64,000 bases of DNA, from NCBI GenBank assembly GCA_023404345.1, contig JAEYCB010000047.1:1-64000 (forward strand), read 5' to 3'. Positions 20,896-28,546 of this stretch are shown piece by piece. The notes under the pieces are model-generated. The model was not told where the DNA came from and did no database searches. It saw only the letters and a program-made list of their open reading frames with translations. The DNA comes from Bacillota bacterium (GTDB taxonomy: Bacteria > Bacillota > Clostridia > Christensenellales > Aristaeellaceae). The position numbers and the translations under genes were made by a program. Position 1 is the first letter of the stretch. Each line of letters opens with the position of its first letter.

Positions 20896-22119
20896 TTACT
20901 CGGCCGCAGCCGTCACAAACGCGTCATTGAGCGCGGTGAGGAAATCAGCCTCGGTCATATCGGTGGTAAAGAACTCTTCAGCCACAGGCACCAGGTCGTT
21001 CATAATCACGCTGGCGGGCCACTCGGTGTTGAAGGTCCAGTCCACGATGTTGCCGCTGGCGATAGCATCAGCCACGCTGGCGGAAATGGGATCCAGCTTC
21101 TCGCTGGTCATGCCATCGACAACCGGCAGGAAGCCAAACTTGTTCATCAGGTAATCAGTGCCGGTTTCGGAGGTGTAGAGCCAGTTGAGGAAGTCCTTGC
21201 CCAGCTTCTGCTCTTCTTCGGACGCGTCGGCGTTGACGAACCAGTAGGAGGGGATACCCACCGCGATAGCAGTGCTGCCGCCCACGGGCACGCCCACCAT
21301 GCCCATTTCGAAGCCGATGTCATAGCTGGAGAACATGGTGTAGCACCAGTTGCCCTGATGGATGGCCGCGGTCTTGCCGGTGGCGAAGTCGCCGCAGTTA
21401 CCGTCGTAGGTCACCTCAAGGGGATTGACCTGGTTTTCACGGATGGCCACAAACAGCTTGGCGAACTCCTGGAACTCCGGCACGTCGGCCAGCTTGACTT
21501 CACCCGAGAACACCTGCTGGCAGAAAGCCACAGGATCATCCTGCACGGCGAAGGGGAAGTTGAGGATCTGGCCAATGAGAAAGTAGCCCTCCTGTGACAG
21601 GCCCAGGCCGGTGATGCCAGCGGCCTTCTGCTCTTCAATATAGGCAATCAGTCCGTCCATGGTGGAGATGGCTTCCGGGTCCACCAGATCCTTGTTGTAG
21701 ATGATGCCGAAACCCTCGGCCGTCATGGGCACGCCGGTCTTTTTGCCATCCACCATGGCAATGAGGTTTTCCTGCACCTTGCCCATCACTTCCAGATCGC
21801 TCAGGTCAGCCAGGTAGCCGCTCATTTCAGCGATTTCGGAGGCAGAGTTCAGCGTAAACACGGTGGGGCCGGACTCGCTGGCCATGTAGGTCTTGAGGTT
21901 CTGGTAGTAGTCGTCGCCGGCGATGGGCCATACCTCGACCTCAACGCCCGTTTCTTCCTGATAGGTCTTGGCCAGCTCGACCAGCTGGTCATAGATTTCG
22001 GTCTTCTGCTGGAAAACGACGATCTTGCCGACGCTTTCCGCCTGTGCGCCTGCCAGACCCAGGCCCAGCAGCAGGCTCAGCGCCAATACGATACAAGTCA
22101 GGGTTTTCATCCGCTTCAT
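20896..22119 (-). CDS. CUT1 sugar ABC transporter substrate-binding protein
   Basis: 407 residues of the MalE/extracellular solute-binding type. The signal peptide (M-K-R-M-K-T-L-T, hydrophobic to about residue 26, cleavage after A-Q-A) contains no lipobox Cys, so it appears secreted rather than lipid-anchored, unusual for a Gram-positive binding protein. Y-N-K-D-L-V-D-P and G-N-W-C-Y-T are conserved-looking ligand-domain segments. GGGAGG precedes the ATG. First gene of the operon, behind a strong promoter with an overlapping operator, so induction by the imported sugar is likely. Cargo unknown; the downstream GH65 phosphorylase points to an alpha-linked disaccharide. Confidence 0.92.
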   Translation of the reverse strand: MKRMKTLTCIVLALSLLLGLGLAGAQAESVGKIVVFQQKTEIYDQLVELAKTYQEETGVEVEVWPIAGDDYYQNLKTYMASESGPTVFTLNSASEIAEMSGYLADLSDLEVMGKVQENLIAMVDGKKTGVPMTAEGFGIIYNKDLVDPEAISTMDGLIAYIEEQKAAGITGLGLSQEGYFLIGQILNFPFAVQDDPVAFCQQVFSGEVKLADVPEFQEFAKLFVAIRENQVNPLEVTYDGNCGDFATGKTAAIHQGNWCYTMFSSYDIGFEMGMVGVPVGGSTAIAVGIPSYWFVNADASEEEQKLGKDFLNWLYTSETGTDYLMNKFGFLPVVDGMTSEKLDPISASVADAIASGNIVDWTFNTEWPASVIMNDLVPVAEEFFTTDMTEADFLTALNDAFVTAAAE

Positions 22120-22165
22120 GAATAGAAACCTCCCTTTTTTGTTGTTGATACCCCGGAGTTTTTCG

Positions 22166-22217
22166 AATCGGTTTAACGATTTACAAAGATTATAGCCCGA
22201 GGATGTATATTCGTCAA
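22166..22217 (-). promoter_or_regulatory. Strong promoter with overlapping LacI-type operator, CUT1/GH65 operon
   Basis: Minus-strand TTGACG (22212-22217), exactly 17 bases, then TATAAT (22189-22194). Starting 8 bases past the -10 is the imperfect palindrome AATCGGTTTAACGATT (22166-22181), which would cover the transcription start. A LacI-family gene starts about 1.2 kb upstream, making it the obvious candidate repressor. About 40 bases of A/T-rich DNA upstream of the -35 could act as an UP element. Confidence 0.8.
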
Positions 22218-22310
22218 TACTTTTTGTTCAAAATATGCAAAGTTAAATTATTTTATTTGTAATTAACATAAATATTTTATTTATTTATATGAAATATTGC
22301 GTAAAATATT

Positions 22311-22336
22311 AACCGGCATCATTGCTTGATGCCGGC
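22311..22336. terminator. Terminator after the LacI gene
   Basis: The stem CCGGCATCA (22313-22321) / TGATGCCGG (22327-22335) has a 5-base loop. Both sides are T-rich: TTAATATTTT on the minus side, CTTTCTTTC on the plus side. It ends the lacI transcript 30 bases after its stop. Confidence 0.8.
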
Positions 22337-22365
22337 TTTCTTTCATTGCAACAGCTGCTATGCGC

Positions 22366-23346
22366 TTAATCCCTTGCCTCCCCGCCGCCTGCCGAGGTCC
22401 GCCATACCACCCGTGCCTGAATCTTGAAAGTCTCGTAGCTCTGGGCCCCCTCGATGTTGGCGATAAGGTGCTGCGCCGCAAGATATCCGCGCTCGTAATT
22501 GGGGATGGCCACAGTGGTAAGCCCCAGGAGCTCAGCCAGCGGCGTATCATCAAAACCCGTTACAGCCACATCTTCGGGAATACGCACACCCGCCTCGCGG
22601 AAGGCGCGCATGGCTCCAATGGCCATGTTGTCGTTGGCGCAGACAAGCACTTGCGGCAGCCTCTCGCCAATCAGCAGCAGCTTTGCCGCCTGATAACCGC
22701 TTTTTTCGCGGTAGTCGCCGGTCAGATAGCTTTCCGGGTGGAAAGGGATGCCGTTTTCCTCAAGCACGTCCAGAAAAGCCTGATAGCGCTCGCGGTTGTC
22801 CAGCGTGTTTACGCCACCCAAAAAGGCAAAGTTACGGTAGCCGCGGGCCACCAGCCCCTTCACCAGCTCGCACATGGGGGGATAGTTGTTGACCAGCAGG
22901 CATTTAACGTTGGGCTCGTCCAGAATCCGGTCCAGAGCTACGATGGGATAACCCTTCTGCGCCTTGCGCTTAAGCAGCTGATCGTTGCAGCTCTTGTCCA
23001 GCATAATGCAGCCGCTGGTAAAGCTCTTAGACATGAATCGGTCGCACGAGCCGCTGGTGCAGATGATCAGGTCATACTGGCGGGAATAGACGTAATCGCT
23101 GATGCCATGGATGATCTTGAGGTAGAACTCGCGGTCAAAGTCGCTGAAATTGAACAGGATGGTCTTGCTTTCGCCGCTTTTGAGGGCGCGGCCTGCGTGG
23201 TTGACCTGATAATCCATTTCCTCGCAGATGCGAAGCACCCGCTCGCGCGTTGCATCGCTCACGTTCTTGCGGCCGTTGAGCACGTTGGAGACCGTCGCCG
23301 TGGAAACGCCCGCCGCCCTGGCGATGTCCTTAATGACCACATTCAT
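22366..23346 (-). CDS. LacI-family transcriptional regulator (CUT1/GH65 locus)
   Basis: 326 residues. The N-terminal helix-turn-helix and hinge read I-K-D-I-A-R-A-A-G-V-S-T-A-T-V-S-N-V-L-N-G, followed by a periplasmic-binding-like effector domain (V-A-V-T-G-F-D-D-T-P near the C-terminus). It probably represses the binding-protein operon through the palindrome at 22166-22181 and releases it on binding the sugar. AAGGGGG precedes the ATG. It starts only 12 bases after the penicillin-binding protein stop, so it probably rides on the cell-envelope operon unless a promoter lies inside that gene. A terminator separates it from its presumed target. Confidence 0.93.
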   Translation of the reverse strand: MNVVIKDIARAAGVSTATVSNVLNGRKNVSDATRERVLRICEEMDYQVNHAGRALKSGESKTILFNFSDFDREFYLKIIHGISDYVYSRQYDLIICTSGSCDRFMSKSFTSGCIMLDKSCNDQLLKRKAQKGYPIVALDRILDEPNVKCLLVNNYPPMCELVKGLVARGYRNFAFLGGVNTLDNRERYQAFLDVLEENGIPFHPESYLTGDYREKSGYQAAKLLLIGERLPQVLVCANDNMAIGAMRAFREAGVRIPEDVAVTGFDDTPLAELLGLTTVAIPNYERGYLAAQHLIANIEGAQSYETFKIQARVVWRTSAGGGEARD

Positions 23347-23358
23347 TCGTACGCCCCC

Positions 23359-24786
23359 TTAGCTGGGCAAATTGTCGCGCAGGTACTCAAACACCTGACG
23401 GGCCACCGGCGCGGCCACGCTGCCGCCGCTGCCGCCGTTTTCCACCAACACACTCACTGCATAGGGATACTGATCACTGTCGATGTAGCCCACAAACCAG
23501 GCGTGTGTCACGTCCATGCCATTGTCTGATCCTTCCGCGCTGCCGGTTTTACCGGCGATGGTGAGCCCATCCACCTGGGCGCGTGTACCGGTGCCACTCT
23601 TGACCACGTCCTTCATGTACCCGTCAATAATCTGCGCCATCTCCGGGGAGCAGGCGGTGCGATACACCTTCTGCGAATAGCGAAGGCGCACATTGCCCGT
23701 AGGGCTCTCCACCAGGCTGAGCAGCCGCGGTTCCATCATGACGCCGTCGTTGGCGATGGCCGCCGCCACCATGCACATGTGCATGGGTGTAGCCACCACC
23801 TGGCTCTGTCCCGCACCGCTCCAGGCGATTTCCACGCTATTGCGGTTTTGGGTGGGATAGACGCTGTTTTCCACCACCAGGTCGCGGAAAAGGAAATTGT
23901 CGTTGAAGCCGAAGGATTCCGCCGTACGCCTGAGCGCAGTGTCGCCCATCATCAGTGCCGCCTGAGCGAAAGCGTTGTTGCAGCTGACACGGAAGGCTTT
24001 ATCCAGCGTTATATCGCCATGCTGGTCCATGTTGTAGTCATGCACCACATGGTCGAGCACCTGCGTGGCGCCCGTGCAGGTAAACACGTGGGTTTCAGCG
24101 TCGGGCAGGTTCTCCAGCGCCGCCGCCGCGGTGATGATCTTGAACGTGGAGCCGGGGGGCAAGGTGCCCTGCAGGGCCCGGTTCCAGAATGGATGCTGAC
24201 TGGAGTTGCGAATCTGGTCGGTGATGTTCTGCGGATCGTACACCGGCAGGCTGACCAGCGCCAGCACCTCGCCGGTCTTGTAGTTCATCACCACCACCGC
24301 GCCGCATTTACCCTTGAGGTTGGAGGTATTACGGAAGATGTTGACGATTTCGGTGCACAGCCGGCTGTCTGCGGTAATGGTCACGTTGTCGCCCCGGCGG
24401 GTTTCACCGTTTAAAAAGGCGGTCACACGCTCGCTCAGGCTCATCTCAAATCCCAGCAGATAATTGGCCTGGAACGAATCGACGCCGTTGGCCACATTGC
24501 CCTCATCGTCGCCCAACAGATGCACCATACTGGAACGGCTCAGGATGTTGCTCTGGTAGATACGCTCGCCATTTTCGTCGGTGGTAGCCACCACCATGCC
24601 CCGGCGGTCGATGATGTCACCGGGAATGACACTGCTTTTGGCGCTGCGGTACCGCGTGTTGCGCGTGCTGGAAATCCAGCGGCTTCCATAGGTGGATACA
24701 GAATACACACCATACACGCCGGCCAGCGCCAGCAGACCAATTACCACAAAGGCCAGCACGCGAAAGCGCAGTTTTTGCTGTTTCAT
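23359..24786 (-). CDS. Penicillin-binding protein, transpeptidase (PBP2/PbpA type)
   Basis: 475 residues: one N-terminal membrane helix (about 10-30), a short linker domain with the family's I-I-D-R-R-G motif, and a full transpeptidase domain. The three penicillin-binding motifs are S213-T-F-K216, S268-C-N and K413-T-G. It crosslinks peptidoglycan outside the membrane. The short pre-transpeptidase region resembles PbpA of the FHA-RodA-PbpA clusters more than the long PBP2 or FtsI proteins. It follows the FtsW/RodA-type gene with a 7-base gap, so the two should work as a glycosyltransferase-transpeptidase pair. Elongation, division or spore role is not decided by sequence. Confidence 0.93.
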   Translation of the reverse strand: MKQQKLRFRVLAFVVIGLLALAGVYGVYSVSTYGSRWISSTRNTRYRSAKSSVIPGDIIDRRGMVVATTDENGERIYQSNILSRSSMVHLLGDDEGNVANGVDSFQANYLLGFEMSLSERVTAFLNGETRRGDNVTITADSRLCTEIVNIFRNTSNLKGKCGAVVVMNYKTGEVLALVSLPVYDPQNITDQIRNSSQHPFWNRALQGTLPPGSTFKIITAAAALENLPDAETHVFTCTGATQVLDHVVHDYNMDQHGDITLDKAFRVSCNNAFAQAALMMGDTALRRTAESFGFNDNFLFRDLVVENSVYPTQNRNSVEIAWSGAGQSQVVATPMHMCMVAAAIANDGVMMEPRLLSLVESPTGNVRLRYSQKVYRTACSPEMAQIIDGYMKDVVKSGTGTRAQVDGLTIAGKTGSAEGSDNGMDVTHAWFVGYIDSDQYPYAVSVLVENGGSGGSVAAPVARQVFEYLRDNLPS

Positions 24787-24793
24787 ATGCCCC

Positions 24794-26122
24794 TCACTCC
24801 CTGTCGGCCTCCGGCATCATGGCCTCCTCCTGTAAAGTATGGCTAATTTCGTAGTCGTAGGCCAAATCGTCCTGGTTGATGCTGGCGACGCCCTGAATCA
24901 GGCCAATCAGCCCCATGCAGCTGACCAGCGAAGTTCCGCCGTAGCTGACGAAGGGCATGGTTACACCCGTGAGGGGAATGAGCTTAAGAACGCCGCCGAT
25001 GATAATAAATGTCTGGATGCCCAGCATCACAGTAGCGCCCATGGCCAGCAGCGCGTGAAAACTGCTGCGCGCCGCCGAGGCGATGGACACGCCCCGCAGG
25101 ATCAGGATCACATACATCGCCAGCACCAGTGCGCCGAAGATAACGCCAAACTGCTCGCAGATAACGGCGAAGATACAGTCGGTAAAGTACACGGGAATCA
25201 CGCGCGGCGCGCCCAGCCCCAGGCCCACGCCGAACAGGCCGCCAGAGGCGATAGCCATAAGCATCTGCACAATCTGGTAACCGCTGGTTTCATAATAGAT
25301 CCATGGATTGCGCCAGATAGCCACGCGTTTTTTCACATGGGCAAACATCGTATAGCCCAGCACTGCCGCCCCACCCGCGCCCACCAGTCCAAGGCCCGTC
25401 AGCGGCAGGTTGCCCGTAGAAGCATAGAATAAAAACAGCGTGGTGGTATAGTAAATCAGCGCTGTGCCCAAGTCCTGCTGCAGCATCAGCACCAGGAGTG
25501 AAAACACCGCGAACGCAAACCAAGGCAAAAAGCGCCTGCGCGACATGTACCAGCTTAAAATCAACAGAAGGGCCAGCTTGACCAGCTCGCTGGGCTGCAC
25601 ACTGGTACCTCCGATATTGATCCAGTTGGTTGCGCCGTTCTGCTCGGTGCCGATGGCAAGCGGCAGGGCCAGCAATGCTGCCGCGCCCAGCATGACCACC
25701 TTGATCAGAAATCCCCAGCGCCTGATGTAGCGCACCACGAAGATGCATGCCAACATGGCGATGATGCCTGCGCCGTAATAAATAGCCTGCTGGATACCGC
25801 GCGAGGTACCCGCGCCCCGGTCGGTGGTATAAAGGATGAGCACCCCCAGCGCACACAGAAAGTTCGCAATGGCCAGAAGGAGCTTATCCGCGGGAAAAAA
25901 ACGCGGCAACCACATCGTGGACAGGCGGATGAGCACCGGTACGATCACCGCCAGTGCAAATCCCTCCCATTCCAGCTCCCCGTTAAAAGATACCAGCAGA
26001 AACGCAGTAAAGAAGAACAGCATGATGGCCGATACCAGCATGCGGTCCGGGCGACGGCGGTGCCTGCGCGCGGACTGCGCAGCCCTGCGCGCCTCAGCAC
26101 GGGCCTGAGAACGTCTGCTCAT
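24794..26122 (-). CDS. FtsW/RodA/SpoVE-family peptidoglycan polymerase
   Basis: 442 residues with about ten membrane helices. SEDS proteins polymerise lipid II glycan strands and pair with a class B PBP. Family landmarks are N-W-I-N-I-G-G-T-S-V-Q-P-S-E-L-V-K, Q-Q-D-L-G-T-A-L and, near the C-terminus, P-L-T-G-V-T-M-P-F-V-S-Y-G-G-T-S-L. An Arg/Ala-rich cytosolic N-terminus of about 25 residues precedes helix 1. Its ATG overlaps the FHA gene stop by 4 bases, and the matching PBP gene follows. FtsW, RodA and SpoVE cannot be told apart here, so no symbol is given. Confidence 0.93.
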   Translation of the reverse strand: MSRRSQARAEARRAAQSARRHRRRPDRMLVSAIMLFFFTAFLLVSFNGELEWEGFALAVIVPVLIRLSTMWLPRFFPADKLLLAIANFLCALGVLILYTTDRGAGTSRGIQQAIYYGAGIIAMLACIFVVRYIRRWGFLIKVVMLGAAALLALPLAIGTEQNGATNWINIGGTSVQPSELVKLALLLILSWYMSRRRFLPWFAFAVFSLLVLMLQQDLGTALIYYTTTLFLFYASTGNLPLTGLGLVGAGGAAVLGYTMFAHVKKRVAIWRNPWIYYETSGYQIVQMLMAIASGGLFGVGLGLGAPRVIPVYFTDCIFAVICEQFGVIFGALVLAMYVILILRGVSIASAARSSFHALLAMGATVMLGIQTFIIIGGVLKLIPLTGVTMPFVSYGGTSLVSCMGLIGLIQGVASINQDDLAYDYEISHTLQEEAMMPEADRE

Positions 26123-27264
26123 CGTCCGCGCCCTCCCCCGAAGTACTTGTCCCAGACCTTGCGCTTGGCGCGCTCAGCCTCGTCATGGCCCACGTAAGCG
26201 CTGCGGGGCGGGGCGGCAGCGTCGGTCAGATCCTCGTCCACCTCGTCGCCAAAATAAGCCAGATCATCCCACTCCGCATCGCTGTGCGGGCTGGGAGCAT
26301 AAGGCCAGTCACTTTCTTCCATCTGGAGTTCGTCTGGCGGCCCGGCGTTCTCCGGTTCGTCGGTCTCAGGCTCCTCCGGCAGCGCGGGCTCGGCCTCCCC
26401 GGGCGGGCGCATGAAGATGCTGTCATCGCGTACGGGCGCCGCCTCTTCATCCCCGTCAGCATCGTCCTCCGTCTGCCGGCCGTTCTGTCCGGCAGCATTC
26501 TGCAGGGCGGCCTGCTGCATCAGCCATTGCTGATAGGCCTGCTGCTGCCAGAGCTGCTGCTGCATCATATACTGCTGCTGCGCCATCCACTGCTGCATGG
26601 CCTGCTGCTGCGCCATAGCGGCGGCCTGTGCCTGCTCGGGCGGCTCGTCCTGTTCCCGTCCGCCCGTCCCGGCGGCCTCGCCGTCACGGCGCGGAGCGTA
26701 ACCCGCCCCCTCAAAGCCCGCGAACAGACGCAGACGTAGCTGGGCCTTACCCACATACAGCCGCGATCCGTGTGCCATGTACAGCGGCTCGCGGCGGTTT
26801 TTGAAGACCTCGCCGTCTACGCTGACGGTCTGACCGCGCATAGGCTCCACGCGCAGGCCCTCATCCTCATCAAAACGAAACCACAGGTGCCGCCGGGCTA
26901 CCCCCTCCACAGGAACGCACAGATCGTTGGTGCGCAGCGTACCCAGCGTACCCTCGCGGGGCACAGGCAACGCCTGTCCCCGTTTGAGCGTCTCTCCCCC
27001 CTCGATGACCACCATCTCGCCCACAAAGCCCGCGTCCGGCAGCAGTTTCAGGCGCTTCTTGGCCTGCCGCCTGTCGCGGCGGTACCAGCGAAAGCTGCGC
27101 CAAACGATGATCGCCATCAGCAGCAAAAACCAGTACCGCGCCGCCTGGGCGATCAGCTCATAGACCTCAGCGGGCACAGAAAGGTCGCTGGGCAACGTGA
27201 TGCTGCTTAGAAAATTGTTGATCTCGCTGGGCAAAGCGGAGCTCCTTTCCGGCGGGTGCGGCAT
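26119..27264 (-). CDS. FHA-domain membrane protein with a Gln-rich segment
   Basis: 381 residues. A membrane helix at about 44-56 is followed by a basic patch and an FHA-like beta-domain (about 85-180; G-T-L-R-T-N-D-L-C-V-P, R-R-H-L-W-F-R, V-S-V-D-G), expected to bind phosphothreonine. Residues ~211-260 are almost only Q, A, M, W and Y in runs such as A-Q-Q-Q and Q-Q-W-M, then comes a long acidic, Pro/Glu-rich tail. The order FHA, SEDS, PBP recalls the fhaA/rodA/pbpA group of actinobacteria, where FHA proteins link Ser/Thr kinase signalling to wall synthesis. No kinase gene is in this window. The ATG lies 3 bases after the sigH stop. Confidence 0.82.
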   Translation of the reverse strand: MPHPPERSSALPSEINNFLSSITLPSDLSVPAEVYELIAQAARYWFLLLMAIIVWRSFRWYRRDRRQAKKRLKLLPDAGFVGEMVVIEGGETLKRGQALPVPREGTLGTLRTNDLCVPVEGVARRHLWFRFDEDEGLRVEPMRGQTVSVDGEVFKNRREPLYMAHGSRLYVGKAQLRLRLFAGFEGAGYAPRRDGEAAGTGGREQDEPPEQAQAAAMAQQQAMQQWMAQQQYMMQQQLWQQQAYQQWLMQQAALQNAAGQNGRQTEDDADGDEEAAPVRDDSIFMRPPGEAEPALPEEPETDEPENAGPPDELQMEESDWPYAPSPHSDAEWDDLAYFGDEVDEDLTDAAAPPRSAYVGHDEAERAKRKVWDKYFGGGRGR

Positions 27265-27267
27265 GCC

Positions 27268-28014
27268 TTAGTCGTCCTGGGATTTGGCTTCCTCCAGGAA
27301 TTTTTCCATCTTGCGCTTCACGCGCTGCAGGGCGTTGTCGATGGATTTGACATGACGGCCCAGTTTATCGGCAATTTCCTGATAGCTTTTGCCATCCAGA
27401 TAGGCGTTGAGCACGTCCTGCTCCAAACCGCTAAGCACGCGGTCCACCTGATCCCGGAAGGAAACCAGGTTTTCGCGGCCGATGATCAGTTCCTCCGGGT
27501 TCTGGGCACGCCCCTCCACGATCACGTCCATGAGCGTTCGGTCGCTCTCCTCGTCGTAGATAGGCTTGTTGAGGGACACATAGCTGTTGAGGGGTACGTG
27601 CTTCTGGCGGGTGGCGGTTTTGATAGCCGTGATGATCTGACGGGTGATGCACAACTCCGCAAATGCCCGGAAGCTGCTCAGCCGCTCAGCCTGATAATCG
27701 CGGATGGCCTTGAACAGGCCAATCATGCCTTCCTGCACAATATCCTCATGATCCGCCCCGATGAGGAAATAGCTGCGTGCCTTGGAACGTACAAAGTTCT
27801 TGTACTTGCTCAGCAAGTACTCCACGGCCACGCTGTCGCCCTGCTGTGCCAGGCCCACGACCTGCTCGTCGGCCATATCGGCAAAGCGCTTATCCAGCAT
27901 GCTTTCCCAGGAGCTGTCCATCTCCAGCCCATCGCTCTGGTCCGCCTCCTCGCGTCCGTACTCCACCTCCGGCTCCAACTCGTCCGGGACCCGCCCGTTT
28001 CGGGATTCGGTCAT
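27268..28014 (-). CDS. sigH: RNA polymerase sigma-H factor (SigH/Spo0H)
   Basis: 248 residues. Sigma region 2 is clear (A-R-S-Y-F-L-I-G-A-D-H-E-D-I-V-Q-E-G-M-I-G-L-F-K-A-I), as is the region 4 helix-turn-helix (Y-Q-E-I-A-D-K-L-G-R-H-V-K-S-I-D-N-A). SigH drives early sporulation and stationary-phase genes. It is about 30 residues longer than the Bacillus protein because of an acidic N-terminal extension. The start at 28014 has AGGTGAG upstream; M32 could be an alternative. The upstream order mrnC, thyX, rlmB, yacP is the standard clostridial context, which supports the identity, but here an FHA/FtsW/PBP group follows instead of rpmG-secE-nusG. Confidence 0.95.
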   Translation of the reverse strand: MTESRNGRVPDELEPEVEYGREEADQSDGLEMDSSWESMLDKRFADMADEQVVGLAQQGDSVAVEYLLSKYKNFVRSKARSYFLIGADHEDIVQEGMIGLFKAIRDYQAERLSSFRAFAELCITRQIITAIKTATRQKHVPLNSYVSLNKPIYDEESDRTLMDVIVEGRAQNPEELIIGRENLVSFRDQVDRVLSGLEQDVLNAYLDGKSYQEIADKLGRHVKSIDNALQRVKRKMEKFLEEAKSQDD

Positions 28015-28031
28015 GGGAATCTCACCTGCCT

Positions 28032-28541
28032 TTATTTTTGCCTTCTCAGCCTGTCCAATGCAGCGTACTGCTCCTCAGTGAGCGCTGCAGAAAGCGGAGT
28101 GCGCCGCTGCGCGCCAGACGCCTGATGCCTGTCCCTGCCATGGGAACGCTCTGCCGCCAGTTCGCGCCACAATTCCCGCGCGCTCAACCGTGTAGCGCCC
28201 CGGCCCAGGATAAGCGTCTGCTCAGTATAGTCGCTCGTAGCCACGCGTGCTTCGCGGTAGCGGGGAAGCAGCTGGCACATGCGCTCAATGTAATGGTCTG
28301 CTGTCTCCCCGTGGCGGGTATACACCACGGTCAAGCCGTCGCGCTCCTCCACGCTGCGCAGAGGGCGCTCCGCCTTGTAGCCGTCAAACACCAGCCATAC
28401 TTCCTGCCCCGTATAGCCCGCGTAGTCCTGCAGAAGGTGAATCAACCGGTCTCTGCATTCATCCAGCGGCCAACCCTCACATTGTGCCTGCGGCCATGCC
28501 CCGATGATGTTGTAGCCATCCACATACAAAAGCGGCTTCAT
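28032..28541 (-). CDS. yacP: NYN-domain ribonuclease, YacP/Rae1 family
   Basis: 169 residues, the family's normal size. The NYN (PIN-like) fold shows its acidic catalytic residues in Y-V-D-G-Y-N-I-I-G-A, V-W-L-V-F-D-G-Y and V-A-T-S-D-Y-T-E-Q. In Bacillus, Rae1 cuts mRNA in the ribosomal A site; the same role is inferred from family and position. It lies between rlmB (5 bases) and sigH (17 bases), as in many Firmicutes. No strong ribosome-binding site precedes it, so translation is probably coupled to rlmB. The C-terminal tail is basic. Confidence 0.92.
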   Translation of the reverse strand: MKPLLYVDGYNIIGAWPQAQCEGWPLDECRDRLIHLLQDYAGYTGQEVWLVFDGYKAERPLRSVEERDGLTVVYTRHGETADHYIERMCQLLPRYREARVATSDYTEQTLILGRGATRLSARELWRELAAERSHGRDRHQASGAQRRTPLSAALTEEQYAALDRLRRQK

Positions 28542-28546
28542 CGCAC

